A stretch of 7,570 bases of DNA from Nitrospirota bacterium (GTDB taxonomy: Bacteria > Nitrospirota > JACRHJ01), in the NCBI GenBank assembly GCA_021815285.1, contig JAKAHE010000103.1:1-7570 (forward strand), written 5' to 3'. Below are positions 1 to 6,713 of the stretch, in pieces. Position numbers and translations under genes: made by a program. The notes beneath the pieces were generated by a model. The model saw nothing but the letters and a program-made list of their open reading frames with translations, was not told the DNA's origin and ran no database searches. Numbering within the stretch: position 1 is the stretch's first letter; the number at the start of each line of letters is the position of its first letter.

Positions 1-3
1 TTG

Positions 4-35
4 GTTACTTTTCTTTCACCTGAAAGAAAAGTAAC
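4..35. repeat. Near-perfect 32-nt AT-rich palindrome upstream of qmoA
   Basis: The arms GTTACTTTTCTTTCA (4-18) and TGAAAGAAAAGTAAC (21-35) are exact reverse complements, separated by only two bases (CC). As RNA this would be a hairpin of about 13 to 15 bp. No T-tract follows on either strand, so it is not a standard intrinsic terminator. It lies 57 bases before the qmoA start, in the position between qmoA and whatever gene precedes it, and its base composition differs from the GC-rich surroundings. From memory, similar GTTACTTTTCTTT palindromes recur between genes in many proteobacterial genomes, so this may be one copy of a dispersed family. That could not be verified here. Other readings are an mRNA processing or stability hairpin, or a protein-binding dyad. 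Confidence 0.85.
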
Positions 36-92
36 ACAAGGCTTAAAAACTCCGGGCCAGCGCGCCAGGAACATTATGAATGGAGAGGCTGT

Positions 93-1340
93 ATGGCGGA
101 GAACAAGAGCATTCTGGTCGTCGGGGGCGGAATAAGCGGAATTTCCGTGGCCGTCGAGGCGGCTGAAGTGGGGTACAAGGTCCATCTCGTCGAAAGGAAC
201 CCGTATCTGGGCGGAAGGGTGGCCCAGCTCAACAAGTACTTCCCCAAACTGTGCCCGCCCTATTGCGGACTGGAGATAAACTTCAGACGCATCAGGCCCA
301 ACCCCGACATCGACGTGATGACTATGAGCGAAGTCGTGAAGGTGCATGGCGGCCCCGGGAACTATACCGTGAGCGTGAAGACAAATCCGCGCCATGTCAA
401 TTCGTCCTGCACTTCCTGCGGCAAGTGCGCCGAGGCCTGCCCGGCGGAACGCGCGAACGGCTTCAACTACGGCATGGACAAGACAAAGGCGGCATACCTC
501 CCGCACACGCTGGCCTTTCCCATGAGATACGTCATAGACCGTTCTGCTTGCCCCTCCGGCTGCAAGGCATGCGAAGAGGCCTGCAAATACGGCGCCGTCG
601 AGCTTAACCAGCAGCCGACGACCACCGAGCTCAAGGTCGGTTCCATTGTCTACGCGACCGGCTGGAAACCGTACGACATGGCAAACCTGAAGCTCCTTGG
701 CGAAGGGAAGATAAAAAACGTCATCTCCAACGTCATGATGGAGCGCCTCGCCTCTCCCGGCGGGCCGACCGGCGGGAAGATACTCAGGCCGTCGGACGGC
801 AAGGAAGCAAAGGTTGTGGGGTTTGTCCAGTGCGCGGGAAGCAGGGACGAAAACCACCTCTCTCACTGCTCCTCAATCTGCTGCATGGCCTCCATAAAGC
901 AGGCGTTCTACCTGCGTGACCAGTATGCGGACTCAAAGGCGGAGATATTCTACATAGACTTAAGGACACCGGGGCGCTACGAGAAGTTTCTGAACCGTGC
1001 GCAGGCCGACGAGAACATAAAGTTTACGAAGGGCAAGGTCGCGGCGGTCTCAGAAGACCCGGCCACGGGAGACGTGACGGTTGAAATCGAGGACGTGTTC
1101 GCCGGGACAAAGAGGAAGGTTACGGTGGAGATGCTGGTGCTCGCCACCGGCATGGAGCCTGAGATGAAGGGAAGCGCAGGCGCGGCTTCGGTTAACCAGG
1201 ACGGTTTCGCCCTGGCGGACCTCCAGAAGCCGGGAATATATTCTACAGGGGTGGCCAAGAGCCCGGTGGACGTTATGACGTCCATACAGGACGCGGCCGG
1301 GACGGCTCTCAAGGCGATGCAGTCGATAGTCAGGAGTTAG
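93..1340 (+). CDS. qmoA: QmoA, HdrA-like FAD/iron-sulfur subunit of the Qmo complex
   Basis: A soluble 415-residue flavoprotein subunit of the quinone-interacting membrane-bound oxidoreductase, which links the quinone pool to APS reductase on the cytoplasmic side. An FAD-binding Rossmann motif VVGGGISG lies at residues 9-16, with the ribose-binding acidic residue at E34 (VHLVER). The block KYFPKLCPPYCGLEINF (48-64) is a QmoA-like signature. Two cysteine sets follow: C106/C109/C112/C116-P, and C153/C157/C160/C164 (spacing C-x3-C-x2-C-x3-C). The HdrA-type motif QCAGSRDENH (246-255) is followed by CSSICC (259-264). Length is normal for the family. The ATG at 93 has a GGAG-type ribosome binding site at 82-88; the ATG at 76 is out of frame. 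The gene ends 4 nt before qmoB, so the two are co-transcribed. The full cysteine sets are discussed as a finding. A generic HdrA is less likely because the protein is short and followed by qmoB and qmoC. Confidence 0.95.
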   Translation: MAENKSILVVGGGISGISVAVEAAEVGYKVHLVERNPYLGGRVAQLNKYFPKLCPPYCGLEINFRRIRPNPDIDVMTMSEVVKVHGGPGNYTVSVKTNPRHVNSSCTSCGKCAEACPAERANGFNYGMDKTKAAYLPHTLAFPMRYVIDRSACPSGCKACEEACKYGAVELNQQPTTTELKVGSIVYATGWKPYDMANLKLLGEGKIKNVISNVMMERLASPGGPTGGKILRPSDGKEAKVVGFVQCAGSRDENHLSHCSSICCMASIKQAFYLRDQYADSKAEIFYIDLRTPGRYEKFLNRAQADENIKFTKGKVAAVSEDPATGDVTVEIEDVFAGTKRKVTVEMLVLATGMEPEMKGSAGAASVNQDGFALADLQKPGIYSTGVAKSPVDVMTSIQDAAGTALKAMQSIVRS

Positions 1341-1344
1341 CCAT

Positions 1345-3618
1345 ATGGACAGGAAACTTGGCATTTATCTTTGCTCCGGCTGCGGCATCTCTGATGCCGT
1401 CGATATGGAGAAGCTCGAAAAGGTGGCCTCGGGAGAACTGAAAGCGGCCTCGTGCGCGGTACACCCCTTCCTTTGCGGGAAGGAGGGCTCCGCAAAAATA
1501 GCCGCGGACGTGAAAGACGGCGTCAATACCGTCGTAATAGGCGCATGTTCGCCCAGGGTCATGTACGACGTGTTCGCCTACGACCCGCACGTAGTTCTGG
1601 AAAGAGTGAACCTGCGGGAACACGTCGCCTGGTCCCAGCCGGGCGCGGAAATCAAGACTGAGGGCGAGGGCGGCGAGGCGAAGACCGTCTTTACCGAGTC
1701 TACCCAGATGATGGCGGCGGACTACCTCCGCATGGGCGTCGCAAAGGCGATGAAGGCGGAGCCACCGGAGCCGCTCAGGCAGGAACTTACGAAGACGGTG
1801 CTCGTAGTCGGTGGCGGCGTGACCGGCATGAGGGCCGCGCTTGACGCCTCGCTGATGGGATACAAGGCCGTCATAGTCGAGAAGACCGGCGCGCTCGGCG
1901 GATGGAACGCCAAGTCTTACATGCAGCTTCCGACGAAGGGCGACTTCTCCAAGGCGGAGGAGCCTGTAGCCGGCGAGCTTATCGCGCAGGTCCGCGCCGA
2001 TGGCAATATAAAAGTGTATCTTGACGCTGAGGTTACGAAGACCGCGGGCGCGCCGGGCATGTATGACGTTACGATAACCTCCGGCGGGACGGAAGCTCAG
2101 GAGAAGATAGGCACCGTCGTTATGGCTGTCGGCTGGCAGCCGTACGACCCGACTAACCTCGCGGACAAATACGGCTACGGCAACCTCGCAAACGTTATAA
2201 CGAGCGTCCAGCTCGAGGAGATGGCGAAAGACGGCGCCATCAAGAGGCCGTCCGACGGCAAGACCCCGGGCAGCGTGCTCTTCATACAGTGCGCCGGCAG
2301 CAGAGACCCGCAGCACCTTCCATATTGTTCCTCTACGTGCTGCGCGACGTCACTCCGGCAGGCGGGTTACATCCGCCAGGCTGCAGGCGACGCAAAGGCG
2401 ATAATAGTCTACAAAGACATGCGCACGCCGGGTCTTTACGAAAACTACTATAAACAGGCCCAGAACGACCCTGGCATATTCCTTACAAAGGGCGAGGTTA
2501 CCGGTATAACGGAGGAGGGGAGCGGGAACCTCGTAGTCGAGGTCTCGGAAAGTCTCCTTGGCGAAAAGGTGGGGATAAGGGCAGACCTCGTGGTGCTTGC
2601 CACGGGCATGGTCCCGAACACCAAGCCACTCGACAGGGCCTCAAACGAACTGCCCATCAGGACGCTGGCGATGGATTACGACGACCAGGCCAAGGGCGTG
2701 AAGCCACTGACGCCAGCTCCGGTATTGAATCTCCAGTATCGCCAGGGGCCTGAAGTCCCGACGCTGGAATACGGTTTCCCCGACTCGCACTACATCTGCT
2801 TCCCGTACGAGACACAGAGGACTGGCATCTACGCCGCAGGCGCGGTGCGCTCTCCGATGGGTGTCGCCGAGGCCCTTAGGGACGCATCCGGCGCCGCACT
2901 TAAGGCCATACAGTGCGTGGAGCTTACGTCGAGAGGCGCGGCGGTGCATCCGCGCGCCGGAGACATGACCTATCCGGAGTTCCGCCTGGAGTCCTGCACG
3001 CAGTGCAAGCGGTGCACGGAGGAATGTCCGTTTTCCACGCTCGACGAAGACGAAAAGGGCACGCCGAAGCCGAACCCGACACGCTGCCGCCGTTGCGGCG
3101 TATGCATGGGCGCGTGCCCGCAGAGGATAATATCCTTCAAAAACTACTCGGTAGACATCATCGGCTCCATGATCAAGGCAGTAGACGTGCCCGCGGACGA
3201 CGACTCGCAGATGCGCTTCATCTGCCTGATGTGCGAAAACGACGCCTACCCGGCGCTCGACATGCTCGGCATAAACCGGATGAAATACCACAACAACCTG
3301 CGCATAGTGCCTGTGCGGTGCCTGGGATCCGTCAACGTCGTATGGATAGCGGATGCCCTCTCGCGCGGAGTGGACGGGATAATCATGGCCGGATGCAAGT
3401 TCGGCGAAGACTACCAGTGCCACTTCATAAAAGGCTCCGAGCAGTGCAACAAGAGGATGGACAACGTGCAGGAGACGCTCCAGAGGCTCTCGCTCGAGCC
3501 GGAGCGCGTCCAGCAGATACAGGTTACCGCCTCGGACTATGCCCAGCTTCCCGCGATGCTGGACAAGATAGTCGAGGGCATAAAATCCATGGGCCCCAAC
3601 CCATTCAAGGGCTTTTAG
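1345..3618 (+). CDS. qmoB: QmoB, HdrA-MvhD fusion subunit of the Qmo complex
   Basis: A 757-residue flavo-iron-sulfur subunit acting with QmoA in electron transfer between QmoC and APS reductase. Domains in order: an HdrA-like N-terminal domain (about 5-95) with C10/C13, C37, C44 and the GACSPR motif (66-71); an FAD Rossmann domain with VVGGGVTG (154-161) and E179; the HdrA-type motifs QCAGSRD (315-321) and YCSSTCC (327-333); the FAD-closing segment GIYAAGAVRSP (494-504); a two-cluster ferredoxin with C551/C554/C557/C561-P and C581/C584/C587/C591-P; and an MvhD-like C-terminal domain with C627, C630, C659, C684, C692 and the motif GCKFGEDYQCHF (683-694). The C-x7-C spacing there is longer than the C-x4-C I recall for MvhD, and I believe it is usual for QmoB. 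The ATG at 1345 is served by AGGAG at 1332-1336, inside the last codons of qmoA, suggesting translational coupling. The MvhD fusion separates QmoB from plain HdrA. Confidence 0.95.
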   Translation: MDRKLGIYLCSGCGISDAVDMEKLEKVASGELKAASCAVHPFLCGKEGSAKIAADVKDGVNTVVIGACSPRVMYDVFAYDPHVVLERVNLREHVAWSQPGAEIKTEGEGGEAKTVFTESTQMMAADYLRMGVAKAMKAEPPEPLRQELTKTVLVVGGGVTGMRAALDASLMGYKAVIVEKTGALGGWNAKSYMQLPTKGDFSKAEEPVAGELIAQVRADGNIKVYLDAEVTKTAGAPGMYDVTITSGGTEAQEKIGTVVMAVGWQPYDPTNLADKYGYGNLANVITSVQLEEMAKDGAIKRPSDGKTPGSVLFIQCAGSRDPQHLPYCSSTCCATSLRQAGYIRQAAGDAKAIIVYKDMRTPGLYENYYKQAQNDPGIFLTKGEVTGITEEGSGNLVVEVSESLLGEKVGIRADLVVLATGMVPNTKPLDRASNELPIRTLAMDYDDQAKGVKPLTPAPVLNLQYRQGPEVPTLEYGFPDSHYICFPYETQRTGIYAAGAVRSPMGVAEALRDASGAALKAIQCVELTSRGAAVHPRAGDMTYPEFRLESCTQCKRCTEECPFSTLDEDEKGTPKPNPTRCRRCGVCMGACPQRIISFKNYSVDIIGSMIKAVDVPADDDSQMRFICLMCENDAYPALDMLGINRMKYHNNLRIVPVRCLGSVNVVWIADALSRGVDGIIMAGCKFGEDYQCHFIKGSEQCNKRMDNVQETLQRLSLEPERVQQIQVTASDYAQLPAMLDKIVEGIKSMGPNPFKGF

Positions 3619-3622
3619 GAGG
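3617..3622 (+). promoter_or_regulatory. Ribosome binding site deciding the qmoC start
   Basis: A consensus AGGAGG overlaps the TAG stop of qmoB (3616-3618). It directly abuts the first possible qmoC ATG (3623), which would leave no spacer, but sits 6 nt before the in-frame ATG at 3629. The second ATG is therefore the better start. The overlap with the qmoB stop suggests translational coupling. Confidence 0.75.
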
Positions 3623-3628
3623 ATGACG

Positions 3629-4780
3629 ATGAACGGGACAATCATTGAGCCTGATCTCGGGTTTATAAAGGGCTTGACCGCTTCCGGGGCCGATTCCCTG
3701 AAAAAATGCTACCAGTGCGCGACCTGCTCCGTGGTCTGCAAGATAGCTCCTGAAGGCAGTCCGTTCCCGCGCAAGGAGATGGTATGGGCGCAGTGGGGAC
3801 TGAAAGACAAGCTCGCCGCAGACCCGGACGTGTGGCTCTGCCACAACTGCGGGGACTGCACCACGAACTGCCCGCGCGGCGCAAAGCCGGGCGACGTCCT
3901 GGGCGCGCTCAGGAAGGCGACGATAGAAAAATACGCCATGATAAGGCCGCTCGCTTCCCTCGGCAACAACTTCGTCGCGCAGTTCATAGTCGCCGCAATT
4001 GTCATAGCCGGCCTGCTTGTGGCGGTGGGTCATACGAACATTTTCGCCAACTACCACTCTTTCGACAAAGCCGGCAAGATACACATAATCTTCAATAACT
4101 TCATCCCGACCCACGACATAGACAAGCTCTTCGTGCCGCTCTTCATGCTTGGCGTCGTAACGGCGGGATACGGGATAATGAAGTTCTGGAACGACATCTG
4201 TGACGCCGCCGGGCTAGGGAAATACACTGGCAGGAACGCCCTGCCGAGCATAGCGCCGACAATCGGCCAGGTGCTGAAGCACAATGTTTTCGCCTCGTGC
4301 GGAGAAAACTCGGATAGAAAGACCCCGCACCTCCTCACGTTCTTTGCCTTCATCGCCCTGTTTATCACAACCAACTGGGCGGTTTTCTACCTCTACGTGC
4401 TCGGATGGAAGCCGGGTGACTACTCCTCGCTGGCGAACCCGCTGAAGTGGCTCGGAAACCTGGGCGCCTTCATGCTGATAATCGGCTCGTACTGGCTTAT
4501 CAAAAACCGTAAGGCGAAATCCGCCAAGCAGTCGAGTTCAAGCTTCGACTGGAACCTGCTTTACCTCGTTTTCCTCATCGGCATAACCGGCTTCGCGGCT
4601 GAGGTTTCCAGGATTGCCGGTGCGGTTGTTCCCGCGCAGACGATATACGTCCTGCACCTCATATTAATTGCGCAGCTCTTCATATTCGCGCCGTATTCCA
4701 AGCTCGCGCACATGTTTTACCGCACCACCGCGATGGTCTTCGCAAAGCACACCGGGCGCGAGCTGAAGGTGGCGGCATAA
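3629..4780 (+). CDS. qmoC: QmoC, membrane subunit (HdrC-like iron-sulfur domain fused to haem b domain)
   Basis: A 383-residue membrane subunit that exchanges electrons with menaquinone and passes them to QmoAB. With the start at 3629, the N-terminal HdrC-like domain has two [4Fe-4S] motifs, C27/C30/C33/C37 and C71/C74/C77/C81-P. The rest is a cytochrome b (HdrE/NarI-like) domain with about six hydrophobic segments, roughly 116-134, 165-183, 236-258, 277-292, 309-325 and 338-355. H343 and H361, 18 residues apart in VLHLILIAQLFIFAPYSKLAH (given here by its ends, residues 341-361), resemble the haem ligand pair of NarI-type cytochromes; H135, H152 and H234 are further candidates. The ATG at 3623 would add two residues (MT) but has no spacer to the ribosome binding site. 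It is the last gene of the operon, followed by a terminator. Fusion of both domains in one chain is the usual QmoC architecture and argues against a separate HdrBC-type arrangement. Confidence 0.93.
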   Translation: MNGTIIEPDLGFIKGLTASGADSLKKCYQCATCSVVCKIAPEGSPFPRKEMVWAQWGLKDKLAADPDVWLCHNCGDCTTNCPRGAKPGDVLGALRKATIEKYAMIRPLASLGNNFVAQFIVAAIVIAGLLVAVGHTNIFANYHSFDKAGKIHIIFNNFIPTHDIDKLFVPLFMLGVVTAGYGIMKFWNDICDAAGLGKYTGRNALPSIAPTIGQVLKHNVFASCGENSDRKTPHLLTFFAFIALFITTNWAVFYLYVLGWKPGDYSSLANPLKWLGNLGAFMLIIGSYWLIKNRKAKSAKQSSSSFDWNLLYLVFLIGITGFAAEVSRIAGAVVPAQTIYVLHLILIAQLFIFAPYSKLAHMFYRTTAMVFAKHTGRELKVAA

Positions 4781-4868
4781 CGCCAGGGGGGCCTGCGGCA
4801 ACGGCTGGGACAGTAATACTAAAGGGTTATTTTCAGGTTGATTGTTCCGGAAATTTTTAGTAAGATAC

Positions 4869-4904
4869 GGGAGGCTTAAGGGGGGCATTAAGCCTCCCTT
4901 TTTT
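4869..4904 (+). terminator. Intrinsic terminator of the qmoABC operon
   Basis: A perfect 11-bp stem, GGGAGGCTTAA (4869-4879) with TTAAGCCTCCC (4888-4898), closes an 8-nt G-rich loop and is followed by six T residues (4899-4904). It lies 88 nt after the qmoC stop and ends the transcript before the next gene. There is no T-tract on the opposite side of the stem for the minus strand, so it works on the plus strand. Confidence 0.93.
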
Positions 4905-4934
4905 ATTGCCTGAATGGACGGCATTCCCGACCGT

Positions 4935-4962
4935 TTGACGTGGTTCAATGCTATGTTACAGC
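4935..4962 (+). promoter_or_regulatory. Weak candidate promoter for the 5011 gene
   Basis: TTGACG (4935-4940) matches five of six -35 bases and is followed after 16 nt by TACAGC (4957-4962), a poor -10 element. It lies in the 106-nt gap between the qmo terminator and the next gene, where a promoter is expected because the terminator should cut off read-through. A 7-bp inverted repeat, ATTCCCG (4923-4929) with CGGGAAT (4962-4968), brackets this candidate. Both could be chance. Confidence 0.22.
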
Positions 4963-5010
4963 GGGAATCCAGGGTTTTCCGTCCGCCTCGGGTAGACATG
5001 GATTTACGCA

Positions 5011-6228
5011 ATGACCCGCTTGCCAGGAAAGAGCCTCCGTTACGCCCTCGCTTCAGTCGCAATAACAGCTATTCTTTTCGTTATCTTTACCCATTTTGAC
5101 ATAACCGGAAGGAACGAGGGCCTTTTCCTGCTGCACGGCAGAAATACGCTTTTCGAGGTAAAGGACGACCTCTTCCTGGGCGACGGAAGCCGCCTGATAT
5201 ACGGCATAGACTACGACAGCCCCCGGTTTTTTCTCGCCCGTTTTTTTAATAAGAAATCTAAATCGCCGGAACCCGGCACGCCCTATCTCGACGCGCACTG
5301 GAACTGCAAGGACGGCAGTGGCTACGTAATGAACTATTTCGGGGACGGCAGGAAGATTTTCACAAGCTTCTCCCGGTTTGAGGACAGCGACGGCCTTGAG
5401 ACGCGCGGTCTTTTTGTCGGCGGCGGACTTCCCGAAAACGTCATGGGAAACGACCTGGGCAAGATGGACGAAACCGGCATGGCCTACTTTAACGGCAAAC
5501 GGTGGGAGCATCTCTGGTGCAACGTGAACGAAGGCCTTGGTTCCGGCAAAACAATGGCGCCGGTGACGCCCGCAATGTGGAAGTTTCTTGGGAGCCGGGT
5601 GCTCAATAGAGGCAAATCCCTGGCCATAGAAAGTTCGCATGAGGCTGTCGTAGACGGCGTGCCAATGAGAATCGACCGGTACGCCTATTTCCGGCCCGGA
5701 GAGCCGTATTTCCTGCTCACAATCCGGCTTAAAAACGTCGGGAACCAGCCCGTAAGCTACTATTACTGCTACGGGGACGACCCATGGCTGGGCGATTTCG
5801 GTTCCTCAAAGGGAAATGTCGGCTGGACAAAAGACAGGCTTTACCAGTATGTCGGGTGGGTTGACACCTCGAAATACACATGGGCCGGATACTTCGACAA
5901 CGGCAACCCTGCGGCAGGCGAGGGGCACAACTACACCAACACGGCCAATTTTATCGAGTGGATAGGGGATGAAACGCCAGCCGTTTATTTCTCTAACGAC
6001 CCTATGGAGTATCCGACCGAATCAAACCAGAGCGAACCCCTTAAAAGCAACGCCCGCTTTATCGGGATTCAGTGGGGGCCCAGGACACTTGATCCGGGCG
6101 AGGTGGAGATATATTGCCTCGCCATCGGCATGGCCTGGAACGACCCTGAGACCGGTTTCCCCGTAAAACCAAAGCTGAAAATTGATTATAAAAAGGTTAT
6201 GGAGACGATCAGAGACGAAAACAGGTAG
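5011..6228 (+). CDS. Membrane-anchored, probably exported protein of unknown function
   Basis: I do not recognise this 405-residue protein. Residues 1-10 carry K/R residues (R3, K7, R10) and are followed by one hydrophobic segment (about 11-28), so it looks like an uncleaved signal anchor with the remainder outside the cytoplasm. The rest has no further membrane segment, is rich in aromatic residues (11 Trp; a YYYCYGDDPW run at 250-259), and reads like a beta-rich globular domain: PMRIDRYAYFRPGEPYFLL (218-236) followed by TIRLKNVGNQPVSYYY (237-252). Four cysteines (99, 170, 253, 369) could form disulfides. No catalytic motif is evident. The start ATG at 5011 has only a weak ribosome binding site; an in-frame stop at 4993 limits the N-terminus, and TTG at 5020 is an alternative. 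Codon use (ATA, AGG) resembles the qmo genes. It stands alone after the qmo terminator, so no operon partner informs its role. Confidence 0.82.
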   Translation: MTRLPGKSLRYALASVAITAILFVIFTHFDITGRNEGLFLLHGRNTLFEVKDDLFLGDGSRLIYGIDYDSPRFFLARFFNKKSKSPEPGTPYLDAHWNCKDGSGYVMNYFGDGRKIFTSFSRFEDSDGLETRGLFVGGGLPENVMGNDLGKMDETGMAYFNGKRWEHLWCNVNEGLGSGKTMAPVTPAMWKFLGSRVLNRGKSLAIESSHEAVVDGVPMRIDRYAYFRPGEPYFLLTIRLKNVGNQPVSYYYCYGDDPWLGDFGSSKGNVGWTKDRLYQYVGWVDTSKYTWAGYFDNGNPAAGEGHNYTNTANFIEWIGDETPAVYFSNDPMEYPTESNQSEPLKSNARFIGIQWGPRTLDPGEVEIYCLAIGMAWNDPETGFPVKPKLKIDYKKVMETIRDENR

Positions 6229-6273
6229 AGTGCATCTCCGCCAGGTCTTTTTCCATCAATTGTAGCCGCTTGG

Positions 6274-6522
6274 CTATTTCTCCGCCTTTTTTGCCGCCTG
6301 CGCCTGCGCCTCGCCCATTCTCTTTACTATGGGCACGGCGAGCTTCGTGACTTCTTCAGGCACGTCTTCGTTCAATACCCAGTATAAAGCCGTCATGTAG
6401 GTCGCCTGCCGGGCCACTTTGAAAAAATCCTCCGGCTGCACCTGACTCTTGGCTGTAAAATCCTTCAGGGCCTCCAGGCTGTCCTGTATCTTCGCGCGTA
6501 TTTCGGTTTCGCTTCTTATCAT
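6274..6522 (-). CDS. Small helical protein of unknown function
   Basis: An 82-residue protein of unknown function, predicted by eye to be mostly helical: about 3-25 (charged, amphipathic), 30-50 (ending in the aromatic stretch ATYMTALYWVL, 40-50), and 55-70, then an Ala/Gln/Lys-rich tail (71-82, EAQAQAAKKAEK). There is no signal peptide, cysteine or recognisable motif. Support for a real gene is good: a consensus AAGGAG lies 5 nt before the ATG, and a near-consensus sigma-70 promoter sits upstream. An overlapping GTG (6525-6523) would add one residue but leaves only 2 nt to the ribosome binding site. It is convergent with the 5011 gene (45 nt between stops) and divergent from the GAF gene. 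A small regulatory or scaffolding protein is possible, but that is a guess. Confidence 0.75.
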   Translation of the reverse strand: MIRSETEIRAKIQDSLEALKDFTAKSQVQPEDFFKVARQATYMTALYWVLNEDVPEEVTKLAVPIVKRMGEAQAQAAKKAEK

Positions 6523-6527
6523 CACTT

Positions 6528-6533
6528 CTCCTT
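6528..6533 (-). promoter_or_regulatory. Ribosome binding site for the small minus-strand gene
   Basis: AAGGAG read on the minus strand lies 5 nt before ATG (6522-6520) and only 2 nt before the adjoining GTG (6525-6523). The spacing favours the ATG. Its strength supports the short reading frame being a true gene. Confidence 0.75.
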
Positions 6534-6536
6534 TTT

Positions 6537-6558
6537 GGTTAAGTCATGTTCGTTAACC
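6537..6558. repeat. Operator-like dyad in the leader of the small gene
   Basis: GGTTAA (6537-6542) and TTAACC (6553-6558) form a perfect 6-bp inverted repeat with a 10-nt spacer. With the minus-strand promoter at 6564-6592, transcription would begin near 6557, so the dyad covers about the first 20 transcribed bases, just ahead of the ribosome binding site. Half-sites about 16 bp apart centre to centre are compatible with a dimeric repressor. A 6-bp match of this kind can also arise by chance. Confidence 0.4.
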
Positions 6559-6563
6559 TTCCG

Positions 6564-6592
6564 ATAATAAAGGCACGCCTGCAATTTGTCAA
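6564..6592 (-). promoter_or_regulatory. Near-consensus sigma-70 promoter of the small minus-strand gene
   Basis: On the minus strand, TTGACA (6592-6587) is a perfect -35 and TATTAT (6569-6564) matches five of six -10 bases, with the optimal 17-nt spacer. The expected start of transcription is near 6557, giving a leader of about 35 nt before the ATG at 6522. This is the clearest promoter in the window and suggests high basal expression unless repressed. Confidence 0.8.
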
Positions 6593-6632
6593 GAAATCAA
6601 AGGTATTTCTAAAAAAGAAAGCCATGTAATTT

Positions 6633-6656
6633 AAAATAAGTTATTTTGTGTATAAT
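6633..6656 (+). promoter_or_regulatory. Candidate promoter and short palindrome upstream of the GAF gene
   Basis: TATAAT (6651-6656) is a perfect -10 hexamer located 57 nt before the start codon of the GAF gene, which would place transcription start near 6663. No good -35 is seen at 16-18 nt (for instance AATTTA at 6628-6633), so the promoter may need an activator or a different sigma factor. Immediately before the -10, AAAATAA (6633-6639) and TTATTTT (6641-6647) form a palindrome about one base, which could be a binding site in the spacer. The surrounding DNA is AT-rich, so chance matches are more likely here. Confidence 0.4.
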
Positions 6657-6713
6657 ATATAGTAACATTAGACTGTTTTTAAGCGCTGAAACCTCAAAGA
6701 TGGGAGAAACCCG

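Noticed and set aside
1330..2316. Long minus-strand open frame (328 codons) opposite qmoB
   Set aside because: It is antisense to a confidently identified gene and arises from GC-rich codon bias. Its composition is Arg/His/Leu-rich with no recognisable motif.
2641..3645. Long minus-strand open frame (334 codons) opposite the 3' half of qmoB
   Set aside because: It is a shadow of the qmoB codons encoding the ferredoxin and MvhD-like domains, with no independent support.
93..4780. Heterodisulfide reductase or electron-bifurcating Hdr complex instead of Qmo
   Set aside because: HdrA-like folds occur in QmoA and QmoB, but the order short HdrA-like, HdrA-MvhD fusion, then HdrC fused to a haem b membrane domain is specific to QmoABC. 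No HdrB with CCG motifs is present.
4664..5062. Minus-strand frame across the qmoC end and the terminator
   Set aside because: It overlaps the qmoC coding region and the operon terminator, and shows no protein-like composition.
4914..5099. Short plus-strand frame starting in the intergenic region
   Set aside because: It has no ribosome binding site, overlaps the start of the 5011 gene in another frame, and has Arg/Pro-rich shadow composition.
6263..6276. Small stem TAGCC/GGCTA between the convergent genes as a terminator
   Set aside because: The stem is only 5 bp and no proper T-tract follows on either strand. The right arm also overlaps the minus-strand stop codon, so it is too weak to call.
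6298..6320. Repeated CGCCTG units resembling a tandem repeat
   Set aside because: They encode the Ala/Gln tail of the small minus-strand protein and are explained by that low-complexity sequence.
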